DNA of 64,000 nucleotides, from assembly GCA_030706405.1 (NCBI GenBank), contig JAUZOO010000008.1, positions 124,001 to 188,000 on the forward strand, given 5' to 3'. Shown here piece after piece: positions 17,356 through 26,247 of the stretch; within the stretch, counting starts at the first letter, position 1, and each line of letters begins with the position of its first letter. This DNA is from Bacteroidota bacterium. GTDB lineage: Bacteria; Bacteroidota; Bacteroidia; Bacteroidales; JAAUTT01. Under the pieces are notes generated by a model, which made no database searches, was not told the origin of the DNA, and worked only from the letters and a program-made list of their open reading frames with translations. A program made the position numbers and the translations under genes.

Positions 17356-19785
17356 TTACACATTGGCAACCCTGATGATGTCGGCAAAGACACCGGCTGC
17401 GGTAACAGCATCGCCAGCCCCATAACCTTTAATAATCATCGGGAGTTCGTTATAGCGTTCGGTGGTAAGCACCACGATATTATTGCTGCCTTCCAGATGA
17501 TAGAATGGGTGGTCGCGATCAATCGATACCAGGTCGATGCTGGCATTGCCACGGTCGAGGGTAGCAACGAAACGCCATTTTTTACCTTCTTTTTCGAGTT
17601 CGAGCCGTTTAGTTTCGAAGTCAGCATCTAGTTTTTCAACCGATGCCCAAAAATCGTCCATCGAACCTTCAAAGCACGAAGCCGGAAGAAACGAGTTGAC
17701 TTTCACGTCTTCTTTTTCAAGCTCGTAACCCGATTCGCGGGCAAGGATAATGAGTTTACGAATCACGTCAACCCCGCTAAGGTCGATACGCGGATCGGGC
17801 TCGGAATAACCCTTTTCCTTGGCCAAACGGATAGCCGTGCTCATAGGCACTTCGGCACTCAATGTATTGAAGATAAAGTTCAGCGTTCCGGATACCACCG
17901 CTTCGATACGTAAAATTTTATCGCCGCTACGGATAAGGTCGTTGATGGTATTGATAATGGGCAAACCCGCACCAACGTTGGTTTCGTACATAAAACGGAC
18001 ACCCTTTTTCTTGGCCTTTTCTTTCAAATGTTTGTATTGTTCAAACGAACCGGAACAAGCAATCTTATTGGCTGTTACTACCGAAATATAATAATCAAAA
18101 ACTTTGGCATATTGCGAAGCCACCTTTTCGTTGGCAGTACAGTCGATCAACACGCTGTTTCGCAGGTTGAGACTGGCCATTTGGGCAATATAATCTTCAA
18201 TGACAAAAGAAATTCCTTCTTTGTCAATCTGTTCTTTAAAATTATCAACATCAATACCTTCGGGGTTTAACAGCATTTTGCGCGAATTGGCAATTCCAAT
18301 GACGTTAATTTTTAACCGAAGTTCATCGAGAAGTTTGGATTGTTGCTGTTTAATCTGCCGGAGCAGGCTTCCGCCAACATTTCCGATCCCGATAAGGAAC
18401 AAATGCAGTTCTTTGAAATGCGAAAGAAAAAATCCTTCGTGAATGGAATTCAAGGCTTTAAAAAGACTAACCTTGCGAATGACCACCGAAATGTTAAGCT
18501 CCGAAGAACCTTGTGCCGTGGCAATCACGCTGATACCATTACGGGCCAGCGACGAAAATAAGCTTGCCGAGATTCCGGGGGTATTTTTCATGCGTTCGCC
18601 TACAATAGCGATCACCGAAAGATCATTTTCAACCGTTACCTTTATTTCGTTTCGAAGAAAAATTTCAGTCTGGAATTCTTCTTCGATAGCAGTTTTGGCT
18701 TTATTAGAATCCGCAGGCACAACGGCAAGGCTGATTGAGTATTCGCTTGATGCCTGGGTTATCAGTATAACGTTAACTTTATATTTGGCCAATGCCCGGA
18801 AAATACGCATCGAAACGCCGGTAACACCGACCATTCCTGTACCCTGAATAGAAATCAGGGAAATATTATCAATCGATGAAATGCCTTTAATCAAAGCAGA
18901 TTCATTTTCTGAAAGTTCGTTACTAATAATCGTTCCCTTTGCCGACGGATTAAAGGTGTTTTTAATAGCAATGGGAATATTCTTTTTATACACAGGGTGG
19001 ATGGTAGGTGTATAGACCACTTTAGCTCCAAAATGTGAAAGCTCAATAGCTTCAGCATAAGTCAGCGAATCAATGGCATATGCTTTGGCAACTTTGCGCG
19101 GGTCGGCAGTCATAAAGCCGTCTACATCGGTCCAGATCTCAAGAATAGATGCATTGAGAGTTGCAGCCAATACGGCAGCGGTATAATCCGAACCACCACG
19201 ACCCAGAGTAGTGGTTTCTCCGGTTTCGTCGCTGGCAATAAATCCGGGGACAATTGGCACTTCTTCGACCGCCTGAAAATAATCCATGATTAATTGATCG
19301 GTAAGATCAAAATCGATTTTTGCCGAACCATAGTTTGAATTGGTGCGGATAAATTGCCTCGAATCGTAAAAAACAGCCTTTTCCACAATGTTACTAAGAA
19401 TATATGACGAAAGTTGTTCCCCGTAACTGAGAACCAAATCCTGAGTTTTGGGGGTTAATTCCCGCAACAGATAAATTCCATTGAGGATATCGGCCAGTTC
19501 TTTAATTTTAGCTTTAACATTTTCAAGTACACTATTTTGTCTATCGTGAGCAACCAATTCATGCACGACAGCGATATGGCGCTTTTCGATAGCGTGAAGT
19601 TCATTCTTGTAAGTTTCTGTTCGTTGCATAGCTAATGTGGCCAGTTCTACAAGCTGATCGGTTATACCCTGAAAAGCGGAAACGACTACAATACAACTCT
19701 CCTGCTGCGATTCGATGATCTTCTTCACCTGAAGGATGTTCTCCGGTGAACCTACGGATGAACCGCCGAATTTTAAAACTTTCAT
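17356..19785 (-). CDS. thrA: Aspartate kinase / homoserine dehydrogenase fusion
   Basis: An 809-residue bifunctional enzyme catalysing the first and third steps from aspartate to threonine and methionine. Residues 1-290 are the aspartate kinase (MKVLKFGGSSVG; TTLGRGGSDYTAA near 211; WTDVDGFMTADPR near 236). Residues 305-455 carry paired ACT domains (SIQGTGMVGVTG, AIVGERMKNTPG) for feedback control. Residues 460-809 are homoserine dehydrogenase (FLIGIGNVGGSLL, TANKIACSG, YETNVGAGLPII near 600, EPDPRIDLSGVD near 680, and GYGAGDAVTAAGVF near the end). All motifs are intact. It heads thrA-thrC-thrH. I see no threonine-rich leader peptide upstream. Confidence 0.97.
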   Translation of the reverse strand: MKVLKFGGSSVGSPENILQVKKIIESQQESCIVVVSAFQGITDQLVELATLAMQRTETYKNELHAIEKRHIAVVHELVAHDRQNSVLENVKAKIKELADILNGIYLLRELTPKTQDLVLSYGEQLSSYILSNIVEKAVFYDSRQFIRTNSNYGSAKIDFDLTDQLIMDYFQAVEEVPIVPGFIASDETGETTTLGRGGSDYTAAVLAATLNASILEIWTDVDGFMTADPRKVAKAYAIDSLTYAEAIELSHFGAKVVYTPTIHPVYKKNIPIAIKNTFNPSAKGTIISNELSENESALIKGISSIDNISLISIQGTGMVGVTGVSMRIFRALAKYKVNVILITQASSEYSISLAVVPADSNKAKTAIEEEFQTEIFLRNEIKVTVENDLSVIAIVGERMKNTPGISASLFSSLARNGISVIATAQGSSELNISVVIRKVSLFKALNSIHEGFFLSHFKELHLFLIGIGNVGGSLLRQIKQQQSKLLDELRLKINVIGIANSRKMLLNPEGIDVDNFKEQIDKEGISFVIEDYIAQMASLNLRNSVLIDCTANEKVASQYAKVFDYYISVVTANKIACSGSFEQYKHLKEKAKKKGVRFMYETNVGAGLPIINTINDLIRSGDKILRIEAVVSGTLNFIFNTLSAEVPMSTAIRLAKEKGYSEPDPRIDLSGVDVIRKLIILARESGYELEKEDVKVNSFLPASCFEGSMDDFWASVEKLDADFETKRLELEKEGKKWRFVATLDRGNASIDLVSIDRDHPFYHLEGSNNIVVLTTERYNELPMIIKGYGAGDAVTAAGVFADIIRVANV

Positions 19786-19878
19786 AGCTATGCAATTATT
19801 TATGGTTAATTCGACAGCGTTTACTGCGCTACCGGCATATTTTACAGGCAGATAACCGGTGGGGCTATCTCACTAAAC

Positions 19879-19944
19879 AAGCGAAGTCGTATGGCTTCGC
19901 TTATTGGTAATACCATGCAATACACTGTAGTACTGCATGGTATT
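19879..19944. terminator. Two hairpins between fabD and thrA
   Basis: AAGCGAAG/CTTCGCTT (19879-19886 and 19895-19902) and a perfect 11-bp stem AATACCATGCA (19909-19919 and 19934-19944). The second has a T-rich flank on the plus strand; on the minus strand it has none, so as a fabD terminator it is imperfect. Confidence 0.5.
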
Positions 19945-19975
19945 TTATTTTTTGTTAATCCGAGAAAATGTCGGA

Positions 19976-20857
19976 TTATAACACTGCGCTTTCTGCGTTT
20001 ACAGAAGGTTCAATCTTCTTTACCAAACCTTGCAATACTTTGCCAGGTCCCACTTCAACGAAATCGGTAGCACCATCGGCAACCATATTCTTAACACTTT
20101 GAGTCCAACGTACCGGCGCGGTTAATTGAGAAACGAGGTTAGCCTGAATGGTTTCAGGATCGGTAACAGCCTGAGCATTTACATTTTGGTATACAGGGCA
20201 AATCGGAGTAGAAAATTTGGTATCCTTAATAGCTTGTTCGAGTTCAACGCGGGCAGGTTCCATCAGCGGAGAGTGAAAAGCGCCACCAACAGGCAGACGT
20301 AACGCACGTTTGGCGCCAAGACCTTTTAATTTTTCGCAAGCCGCGTCAACGGCTAGGATACTACCCGAAATAACGAGCTGGCCGGGACAGTTATAATTGG
20401 CAGCAACAACAACACCATCAATAGAAGCACAAGCTTCTTCCACGATGTTATCGGCAAGGCCAAGAACTGCAGCCATGGTAGACGGTTCAGCTTCGCAGGC
20501 TTTCTGCATGGCCATGGCACGTTTGGATACTAAAACAAGACCATCTTCGAAAGACATGGCACCGCTGGCAACAAGAGCCGAAAATTCCCCCAACGAGTGA
20601 CCGGCAACCATTTCAGGTTTGAAACTTTCGCCAAGAACTTTGGCCAATATTACCGAGTGCAGGAATACTGCAGGTTGTGTCACTTTTGTTTGTTTCAGGT
20701 CTTCGTCAGTACCGGCAAACATAAGGTCGGTAATACGAAAACCAAGAATGTTATTTGCTTTTTCAAATAATTCTTTGGCCACTGGTGAGTTATCGTAAAG
20801 GTCTTTGCCCATTCCGACAAACTGGGCACCTTGGCCCGGAAATACGTAAGCTTTCAT
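19976..20857 (-). CDS. fabD: Malonyl-CoA:ACP transacylase
   Basis: A 293-residue enzyme moving malonyl from CoA to acyl carrier protein for fatty acid synthesis. PGQGAQFVGMG at the start, the nucleophile Ser88 in GHSLGEFSA, and the catalytic His in GGAFHSPLM near 194 are intact; VYQNVNAQAV and FVEVGPGKVLQGLVKKI complete the fold. No other fab gene adjoins it. It has its own promoter at 20880-20910 and so is probably transcribed independently of folE. Confidence 0.97.
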   Translation of the reverse strand: MKAYVFPGQGAQFVGMGKDLYDNSPVAKELFEKANNILGFRITDLMFAGTDEDLKQTKVTQPAVFLHSVILAKVLGESFKPEMVAGHSLGEFSALVASGAMSFEDGLVLVSKRAMAMQKACEAEPSTMAAVLGLADNIVEEACASIDGVVVAANYNCPGQLVISGSILAVDAACEKLKGLGAKRALRLPVGGAFHSPLMEPARVELEQAIKDTKFSTPICPVYQNVNAQAVTDPETIQANLVSQLTAPVRWTQSVKNMVADGATDFVEVGPGKVLQGLVKKIEPSVNAESAVL

Positions 20858-20879
20858 ATTCTCTTTTTTGGTTAATCGA

Positions 20880-20910
20880 CAAAAATAATGAGATAAGTTA
20901 AACTAACAAA
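20880..20910 (-). promoter_or_regulatory. fabD promoter
   Basis: On the minus strand TTTG (20907-20910), a 19-base spacer and TATTTTTG (20880-20887), a full match to the Bacteroidota pattern, 22 bases before the fabD ATG. Confidence 0.7.
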
Positions 20911-21058
20911 GTTGTTTGTTGCTAGTTATTCGTTGTCAGTTTTTTTTGAGATGTAATAATTTATGAATCCGCTAATTAGTTTTCTGCAATCTTCTATAAG
21001 ATTTCATGTTCACCGCTACAGCTATTTCAAGGTCCCCTTGCGGAGATTTAGAAGGCTG

Positions 21059-21697
21059 CTAATGTAACTTCTCACCAATCAAATGGATAAACTCTTCCCG
21101 TGTACGCGGGTCGCGCAGAAAAACACCAGTAAAGGCCGATGTAGTGGTTACGGAGTTTTGTTTTTGGATACCGCGCATCATCATACATAAATGGTGAGCT
21201 TCGATAACCACGGCAACGCCAAGCGGGTTAAGGGCATCCTGAATACAATCGCGAATTTGCATAGTAAGCCGTTCCTGCACCTGCAGGCGACGAGCATAAG
21301 CATCGACAACGCGGGCAATTTTGCTCAGTCCGGTAATTTTACCATTAGGGATATAAGCCACATGGGCTTTACCAAAGAATGGTATCATGTGGTGTTCGCA
21401 CATCGAATAAAGTTCAATGTCTTTTACCAATACCATCTGCTGGTAATTTTCGGTAAACATGGCCGATGCCAACAACTCTTTCGGGTCGAGATTATAGCCT
21501 TGGGTTAGAAACTGCATGGCTTTGGCCACTCGCATGGGTGTATCTATAAGACCTTCGCGTTCGGGCTCGGCATCTACAACCTGAAGAACTTCTTTATACA
21601 GTCCTGCAAGCCGTTCAGTTTTTTCTTTATTAAATTGCTCAAACTTGGTATAATCAGATTCGTCAATTACACCTTTGCCTTTGAAAATGTATTCCAT
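21059..21697 (-). CDS. folE: GTP cyclohydrolase I
   Basis: A 212-residue enzyme converting GTP to dihydroneopterin triphosphate. The zinc and active-site residues are in [21 protein letters not shown] near 103 and in [11 protein letters not shown] near 166; [13 protein letters not shown] and the end [17 protein letters not shown] are typical. The N-terminal 40 residues are variable helices. It lies 42 bases after the pterin-synthase gene on the same strand, so the two probably share a transcript and the product feeds directly to the neighbour or to folate synthesis. Confidence 0.96.
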   Translation of the reverse strand: MEYIFKGKGVIDESDYTKFEQFNKEKTERLAGLYKEVLQVVDAEPEREGLIDTPMRVAKAMQFLTQGYNLDPKELLASAMFTENYQQMVLVKDIELYSMCEHHMIPFFGKAHVAYIPNGKITGLSKIARVVDAYARRLQVQERLTMQIRDCIQDALNPLGVAVVIEAHHLCMMMRGIQKQNSVTTTSAFTGVFLRDPRTREEFIHLIGEKLH

Positions 21698-21739
21698 AGA
21701 CGGGTTTTTAGTTTCGTTAAGGTGCCGGTATTGTAAAGC

Positions 21740-22159
21740 TTATTCGCCAAAATACTCGACATAATTATTTTCGGTTTCTTCAATTTTAATACAATGCAGT
21801 TCAACCCCAATTTTGTGGATATGCGGGTTGAGTTGCTCCCAAATTCCGATAGCAAGGTTTTCGGCCGAAGGCACACGTCCCTTCATAAAATCGACTTCCA
21901 GGTTTATATTTTTATGATCGAGTTTTTCGATTATATATTTATTGATAATTTTACTAACCTTTTTAAGGTTAACAACATAACCCATTTCGGGGTCCACATG
22001 ACCTTTTACGGTAACAAACAACACGTAGTTATGTCCGTGCCAGTTTGGGTTGGAACACTTGCCGTAAACCTCCAGATTTTTTTCGTCGCTCCAATCAGGA
22101 TGAAACATGCGATGAGCCGCATTAAATCGCTCACGACGTGTCAGAAAAACTTTGCTCAT
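21740..22159 (-). CDS. queD: 6-pyruvoyl-tetrahydropterin / 6-carboxy-tetrahydropterin synthase
   Basis: A 139-residue T-fold enzyme acting on dihydroneopterin triphosphate. Zinc ligands are His16 (RFNAAHR), His41 and His43 (HGHNY); the catalytic Cys is Cys35 in GKCSNPNWHGHNY; LDHKNIN near 80 supplies Asp and His, and a Glu lies near 130. The GKC.NPN.HGHNY form resembles animal PTPS more than E. coli QueD. The start at 22159 (MSKVFLTRRERFNAAHR) is preferred to one at 22204, which would add residues unlike the family. Paired with folE, it probably serves queuosine (as QueD) or a pterin cofactor; no queC, queE or queF gene lies nearby. Confidence 0.85.
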   Translation of the reverse strand: MSKVFLTRRERFNAAHRMFHPDWSDEKNLEVYGKCSNPNWHGHNYVLFVTVKGHVDPEMGYVVNLKKVSKIINKYIIEKLDHKNINLEVDFMKGRVPSAENLAIGIWEQLNPHIHKIGVELHCIKIEETENNYVEYFGE

Positions 22160-22201
22160 GGCCGTCAATTGTTTATCTTTGTAAAACGAAGCCCAAAAGT
22201 A
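22151..22201. promoter_or_regulatory. Divergent promoters of mqnB and the pterin synthase
   Basis: Plus strand: TTTG (22151-22154), 19 bases, TATCTTTG (22174-22181) for mqnB. Minus strand: TACTTTTG as the complement of 22194-22201 for the pterin synthase, with no clear -33 element. The mqnB -33 element overlaps the start codon of the opposite gene. Confidence 0.65.
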
Positions 22202-22247
22202 CAAATTATTTTGCAGCTTTCAGTTTAACCCCTCATACCTTCGATCG

Positions 22248-22919
22248 ATGAACATACTTATTGTAGCAGCAACAATGCGGGAGATAGAGCCGCTTATTGA
22301 ACATTTCCGGTTACAAAGAGTTCACAGTAACCTGTTTTCAGGAAAAGCAAACCGAATCAAGGTGGATTGTTTGTGCACAGGGATCGGGTTGGTGGCCACT
22401 ACCTTTCAGGTAACTAAAATGATACAAAAGACCCCTTACCGGCTTATTGTAAATGCCGGTATTGCAGGAACTTTCAGGGATGATTTGCCCTTGGGTTCCG
22501 TTGTGGAAGTTACCTCCGAACAATTTGCCGATTTTGGCATCGACGATAACGGTATTTTTCGTCATATGTTCGAAGAAAAATTTCTTGAACGCGATGAATT
22601 TCCGTTTAATGATGGACGGATGCTCAACCCCGTTCGACAGAATTTTACCAGCCACCTGCCTGAAACAGCTGGCATTTCGGTAAGTACAACTACCGGAAGC
22701 GACAAACGTATTACGCTTTTGATTGAAAAATTTAAGCCCGATATCGAAAGCATGGAAGGTGCTGCAATATTTTATGTAGGGCTGCATTCCCAAATCCCAT
22801 TTATTGAAATCAGGGCTATATCCAATAAGGTAGAACCCCGCAACCGCGAAAACTGGAATATTTCTTTGGCTATTGAGAAACTTAACTCAACATTAATTGG
22901 TATTTTTGACGCCATTTAG
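22248..22919 (+). CDS. mqnB: Futalosine hydrolase
   Basis: A 223-residue nucleosidase of the PNP/MTA-nucleosidase fold that releases the base from futalosine in the alternative menaquinone pathway. VNAGIAGTFRDDLPLGSVV near 75 and the C-terminal SMEGAAIFYVG near 168 hold the nucleoside-binding and catalytic Glu; VSTTTGSDKRI precedes it, and the end RAISNKVEPRNRENWN is typical of MqnB. The next gene is mqnD, which settles the role. The operon mqnB-mqnD-hldD has its own promoter. mqnA and mqnC are not in the window. Confidence 0.93.
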   Translation: MNILIVAATMREIEPLIEHFRLQRVHSNLFSGKANRIKVDCLCTGIGLVATTFQVTKMIQKTPYRLIVNAGIAGTFRDDLPLGSVVEVTSEQFADFGIDDNGIFRHMFEEKFLERDEFPFNDGRMLNPVRQNFTSHLPETAGISVSTTTGSDKRITLLIEKFKPDIESMEGAAIFYVGLHSQIPFIEIRAISNKVEPRNRENWNISLAIEKLNSTLIGIFDAI

Positions 22920-22982
22920 TTGACTATTGAAAGTTATTGACGCCAGTAACTTTTATCAAACAGCTAATAAACAGATAAAATC

Positions 22983-23813
22983 ATGAAACTTAATATTGGC
23001 TTTTCAACCTGCCCGAACGATACCTTCATGTTCGACGCGATGGTAAACGGCCGAATCGATACCGAAGGCCTGCAATTTGACCCGGTACTGGCCGACATCG
23101 AAAATCTTAACCAATATGCACTTGCCGCAGAACTCGACGTGCTGAAAATAAGTTATGCCGCTTATCCCGGCGTATCGGAACATTATCAGATACTAAACTC
23201 CGGAAGTGCTTTGGGATATGCCAATGGCCCACTATTGGTATCGAAACACAAAATTTATCCAGACGAAGTAAATGACCTCCGTGTCGCCATCCCCGGCGAA
23301 AATACTACGGCTAACTTATTATTATCAATAGCTTATCCGGAAATTAAACAGAAGAAGGTTTACCTTTTCTCCGATATTGAAGAAGTTGTTTTGAGCGGAG
23401 AAGCCGACGCCGGGCTGCTCATTCACGAAAACAGATTTACCTATCAGGATCGCGGGTTAAAATTAATCATCGACCTTGGAACCTGGTGGGAAAAAGAAAC
23501 GGGATTACCTATTCCGTTGGGCGGGATTATGGTAAAGCGCACTCTTCCGCAAACCACCAAGGAAATCGTTAACCGCGTACTGTTCAATAGCGTTTCCTTT
23601 GCCATGGAGCATCCTTCGGCAGGCATGGATTATATCAAACACCACGCCCAAAGCATGAAGGACGATGTAGTGCAGAAACATATCAAACTTTACGTAAACG
23701 ATTATTCGTTAAACCTCGGGAATAAAGGGCGCGAGGCTATCGACGGATTTTTTGAACGAGCCTTGGAGCATCAGAAAATTAAGCATTTAACACAACCAAT
23801 ATTTGCCATATAA
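22983..23813 (+). CDS. mqnD: 1,4-dihydroxy-6-naphthoate synthase
   Basis: A 276-residue enzyme acting on cyclic dehypoxanthinyl futalosine to yield 1,4-dihydroxy-6-naphthoate. It has the periplasmic-binding-protein-like fold: FSTCPNDTFMFDAMVNG at the start, LDVLKISYAAYP near 51, and SGEADAGLLIHENRF near 137 holding a catalytic His. It follows mqnB by 63 bases, and its TAA is one base from the hldD ATG, so these genes are tightly coupled. It shows that menaquinone is made by the futalosine route in this organism. Confidence 0.96.
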   Translation: MKLNIGFSTCPNDTFMFDAMVNGRIDTEGLQFDPVLADIENLNQYALAAELDVLKISYAAYPGVSEHYQILNSGSALGYANGPLLVSKHKIYPDEVNDLRVAIPGENTTANLLLSIAYPEIKQKKVYLFSDIEEVVLSGEADAGLLIHENRFTYQDRGLKLIIDLGTWWEKETGLPIPLGGIMVKRTLPQTTKEIVNRVLFNSVSFAMEHPSAGMDYIKHHAQSMKDDVVQKHIKLYVNDYSLNLGNKGREAIDGFFERALEHQKIKHLTQPIFAI

Positions 23814-23814
23814 T

Positions 23815-24780
23815 ATGATAGTAGTTACAGGTTCTGCCGGGTTTATAGGCAGTTGTATGGTTGCAAAACTCAACCAGGAAGGTTTCAACGACGTTGTTTT
23901 AGTGGACGATTTTTCAAATCCGGATAAAAACAAAAATTTTGAAGGCAAGACTTTTTCGCAGAAAGTAGATCGCAGCAAGTTTATCGAATGGATTGGTGAA
24001 AACCACAAATTTATCCAGATGATTATTCACCTTGGCGCGCGCACCGATACTACCGAGTTTGACCGCGAAATTCTCAACAAACTTAATCTCGAATACACCA
24101 AACAAGTTTTTAACGCCTGTACCGAATATGGTATTTCGCTTATTTATGCCTCATCGGCGGCAACTTATGGTTTGGGCGAATTTGGTTATAACGACGACCA
24201 TGATGTGGTGTATAAACTTAAACCGCTCAATCCTTATGGCGAATCGAAAAATGAATTCGACAAATGGGCGCTTCAACAACCCCACAAGCCTTATTTCTGG
24301 GCAGGATTGAAATTTTTTAATGTTTACGGGCCAAACGAATACCATAAAGGCCGCATGGCTTCGGTTATCATGCACGCTTTTAATCAAATTAAAGCCACCG
24401 AAAAGATGAAGCTTTTCCGTTCGCACAATCCCGATTTTAAAGACGGTGAGCAACTTCGCGATTTTGTTTATGTTAAAGATGTTGTTGATGTAATTTTCTT
24501 TTTGATGAATCACCGTAAGGATTCTGGCATCTACAACCTTGGAACCGGTAACGCTCGTTCTTTTCTCGACTTGACCCGCAACACGTTTAAAGCCATGGGC
24601 ATTCCCGAAGACATCAGCTTTGTGGATACTCCGGCAGATATTCGTGATAAATACCAGTATTTTACCGAAGCCAACATGGCAAAACTCAGGTCAATCGGAT
24701 TCACCAAGCCTTTTACCTCGCTCGAAGCCGGTGTGGAAGACTATGTGAAGAACTACCTAACCAATGGAAAATATATGTAA
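23815..24780 (+). CDS. hldD: ADP-L-glycero-D-manno-heptose 6-epimerase
   Basis: A 321-residue extended short-chain dehydrogenase that epimerises ADP-heptose for lipopolysaccharide core. It has TGSAGFIGS near residue 5 for NADP, LGARTDTTEFD near 74, SSAATYG near 111, and the catalytic pair in YGESKNEFD near 140; NVYGPNEYHKGRMAS and FRDFVY-like LRDFVYVKD complete the family pattern. The ATG at 23815 is preferred; a TTG at 23803 would overlap mqnD. It is translationally close to mqnD (1 base gap), an odd pairing because the pathways are unrelated. A good terminator follows. Confidence 0.94.
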   Translation: MIVVTGSAGFIGSCMVAKLNQEGFNDVVLVDDFSNPDKNKNFEGKTFSQKVDRSKFIEWIGENHKFIQMIIHLGARTDTTEFDREILNKLNLEYTKQVFNACTEYGISLIYASSAATYGLGEFGYNDDHDVVYKLKPLNPYGESKNEFDKWALQQPHKPYFWAGLKFFNVYGPNEYHKGRMASVIMHAFNQIKATEKMKLFRSHNPDFKDGEQLRDFVYVKDVVDVIFFLMNHRKDSGIYNLGTGNARSFLDLTRNTFKAMGIPEDISFVDTPADIRDKYQYFTEANMAKLRSIGFTKPFTSLEAGVEDYVKNYLTNGKYM

Positions 24781-24824
24781 ATAAACGACCTGGCTGGCTT
24801 GAAAACCTTCCAGAGTTTATATAG

Positions 24825-24863
24825 AAGCGAAGCCGGAACACATTGCTCCGGCTTCGCTTTTTT
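24825..24863 (+). terminator. Terminator after hldD
   Basis: A perfect 13-bp stem (24825-24837 and 24847-24859; AAGCGAAGCCGGA) with a 9-base loop followed by a T run. Confidence 0.9.
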
Positions 24864-24975
24864 AATGACTTATTCCGTAAAACAGATATTCTACCGGCAA
24901 AATCTGCCTGTTTATCGAATTTTTTTCACTAACTTATCATCCTTAAGATACATTCGCAAATAAATTCGAAATCTT

Positions 24976-26142
24976 ATGGATACTTACAAGGCTGTAACAT
25001 ACTCGTTATATGGCACTAATAATAATTCCGAACAGTTTTATGGCGAACTGCACAGCTTTTCCAACCAAATTCTTTCGGAGGCATATCCTTTATTGGGAGA
25101 TATTGTTGATAGTTACATGGCCTACGTTAGCGAAAAAAATATTGAAGTACTTCGTACCCGCGATGAATATTTGCTCGAAGCATTGATTATCGGGGTTTTA
25201 TGGCAAAACTATAGTAGTAATGCGCTGAAATCTAATTTTATTTCGAAATTCTTAGTTAAACGGCTTTACGAAATTCGTTCTCTAAATCCGTCGGTAAAGC
25301 CTACGGTTGATGTCATTCGTGGAGTGGTGGCTTATGAGTTTCTCAACCATAACGGAGATATTAAAACGGGATCGTATTCGGCTAAAACATTTCAGAACCT
25401 TATTGATTGGCTGAATGCCACCGGAGAGTTTAACGAAGAAGTATTACGTCTTAAACTTTGGCTAACATTTTATCAGGATAAAGGGGAGGCTACAACAGAA
25501 ACTTACCTAAGAAAGATTGTAGAATTTGCACCCGTTTTTTCGTCTGAGGGTAAAAACGCCTTGAAAAATTTTCTTCCCAACGTATCCCATTTTCTTACAT
25601 CCAGCCTACCCGACTATAAATACAAGGAGGATTATTTCTTTGCTGCCCGTCGTGAAAACGAGTATGTCCTTAATATGGTAGGAGCCGAAATTATGAACAG
25701 GGCCTTCCGCGAATCATTTCATAAATCGCCTAACAAAGCTCTGTTGCTGCCAATGTGTATGCGTAATCAGCCTTACGATGGATGCAAGGCCAAATCGGAC
25801 GGCAAGGAATTGGTTTGTAAACAGTGCTTTTCTAAATGCAACATTGGCAAGGTTGCTACTGCAATGAAAAAGCATAATGTTAAAACTTATCTCATTCCTC
25901 ATTCATCAAATTTTTCAAAATTTTTGGTGAAATGGCAGGATAATTCCGATACTGCATTAATTGGGGTTGCGTGTGTGCTAAACTTGCTTACCGGTGGCTA
26001 CGAGATGAAACGATTAGGCATAGCCTCGCAGTGCGTATTTCTCGATTACAGCAGCTGCCAGAAACACTGGGATTCCGAAGGTGAGCCAACAAGTGTAAAT
26101 ATATCCCGGCTGTTGCAGGTTGTATCTCCGGTATTGAAATAA
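24976..26142 (+). CDS. DUF116 protein with a helical N-terminal domain
   Basis: A 388-residue protein. Residues 1-230 look all-helical and have no motif that I recognise. The C-terminal part, from about 255, matches DUF116: clustered Cys261, Cys270, Cys281, Cys284 and Cys288 (KELVCKQCFSKCNIG), YLIPHSS near 308, GVACVLNLLTGGYEM near 333 and QCVFLDYSSCQKHW near 352. The Cys pattern C-x8-C-x10-C-x2-C-x3-C suggests a metal or iron-sulfur site. DUF116 proteins usually stand alone and are about 200 residues long; some lie near radical-SAM or lipoate genes. Here the gene is alone between a terminator and the GH28 promoter. Function unknown. Confidence 0.7.
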   Translation: MDTYKAVTYSLYGTNNNSEQFYGELHSFSNQILSEAYPLLGDIVDSYMAYVSEKNIEVLRTRDEYLLEALIIGVLWQNYSSNALKSNFISKFLVKRLYEIRSLNPSVKPTVDVIRGVVAYEFLNHNGDIKTGSYSAKTFQNLIDWLNATGEFNEEVLRLKLWLTFYQDKGEATTETYLRKIVEFAPVFSSEGKNALKNFLPNVSHFLTSSLPDYKYKEDYFFAARRENEYVLNMVGAEIMNRAFRESFHKSPNKALLLPMCMRNQPYDGCKAKSDGKELVCKQCFSKCNIGKVATAMKKHNVKTYLIPHSSNFSKFLVKWQDNSDTALIGVACVLNLLTGGYEMKRLGIASQCVFLDYSSCQKHWDSEGEPTSVNISRLLQVVSPVLK

Positions 26143-26188
26143 ATTAGCTCCCTCAGATTAATAAACCCCGTAAACTAAGGCATAATAA

Positions 26189-26219
26189 TTGCTGGAAGAT
26201 TGTCTAATTTTTATATTTG
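26189..26219 (+). promoter_or_regulatory. GH28 gene promoter
   Basis: TTG (26189-26191), a 20-base spacer and TATATTTG (26212-26219), a full match to the Bacteroidota pattern, about 30 bases before the ATG. The following ACAGTTTTTA recurs at the same place in the kinase promoter at 2189-2219. No ATCGAT palindrome like those at the kdu genes is present. Confidence 0.7.
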
Positions 26220-26247
26220 ACAGTTTTTAAATTATAAACTCTACAAA

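Noticed and set aside
19786-19975. Threonine attenuator leader before thrA
   Set aside because: No short frame rich in Thr codons precedes the hairpins.
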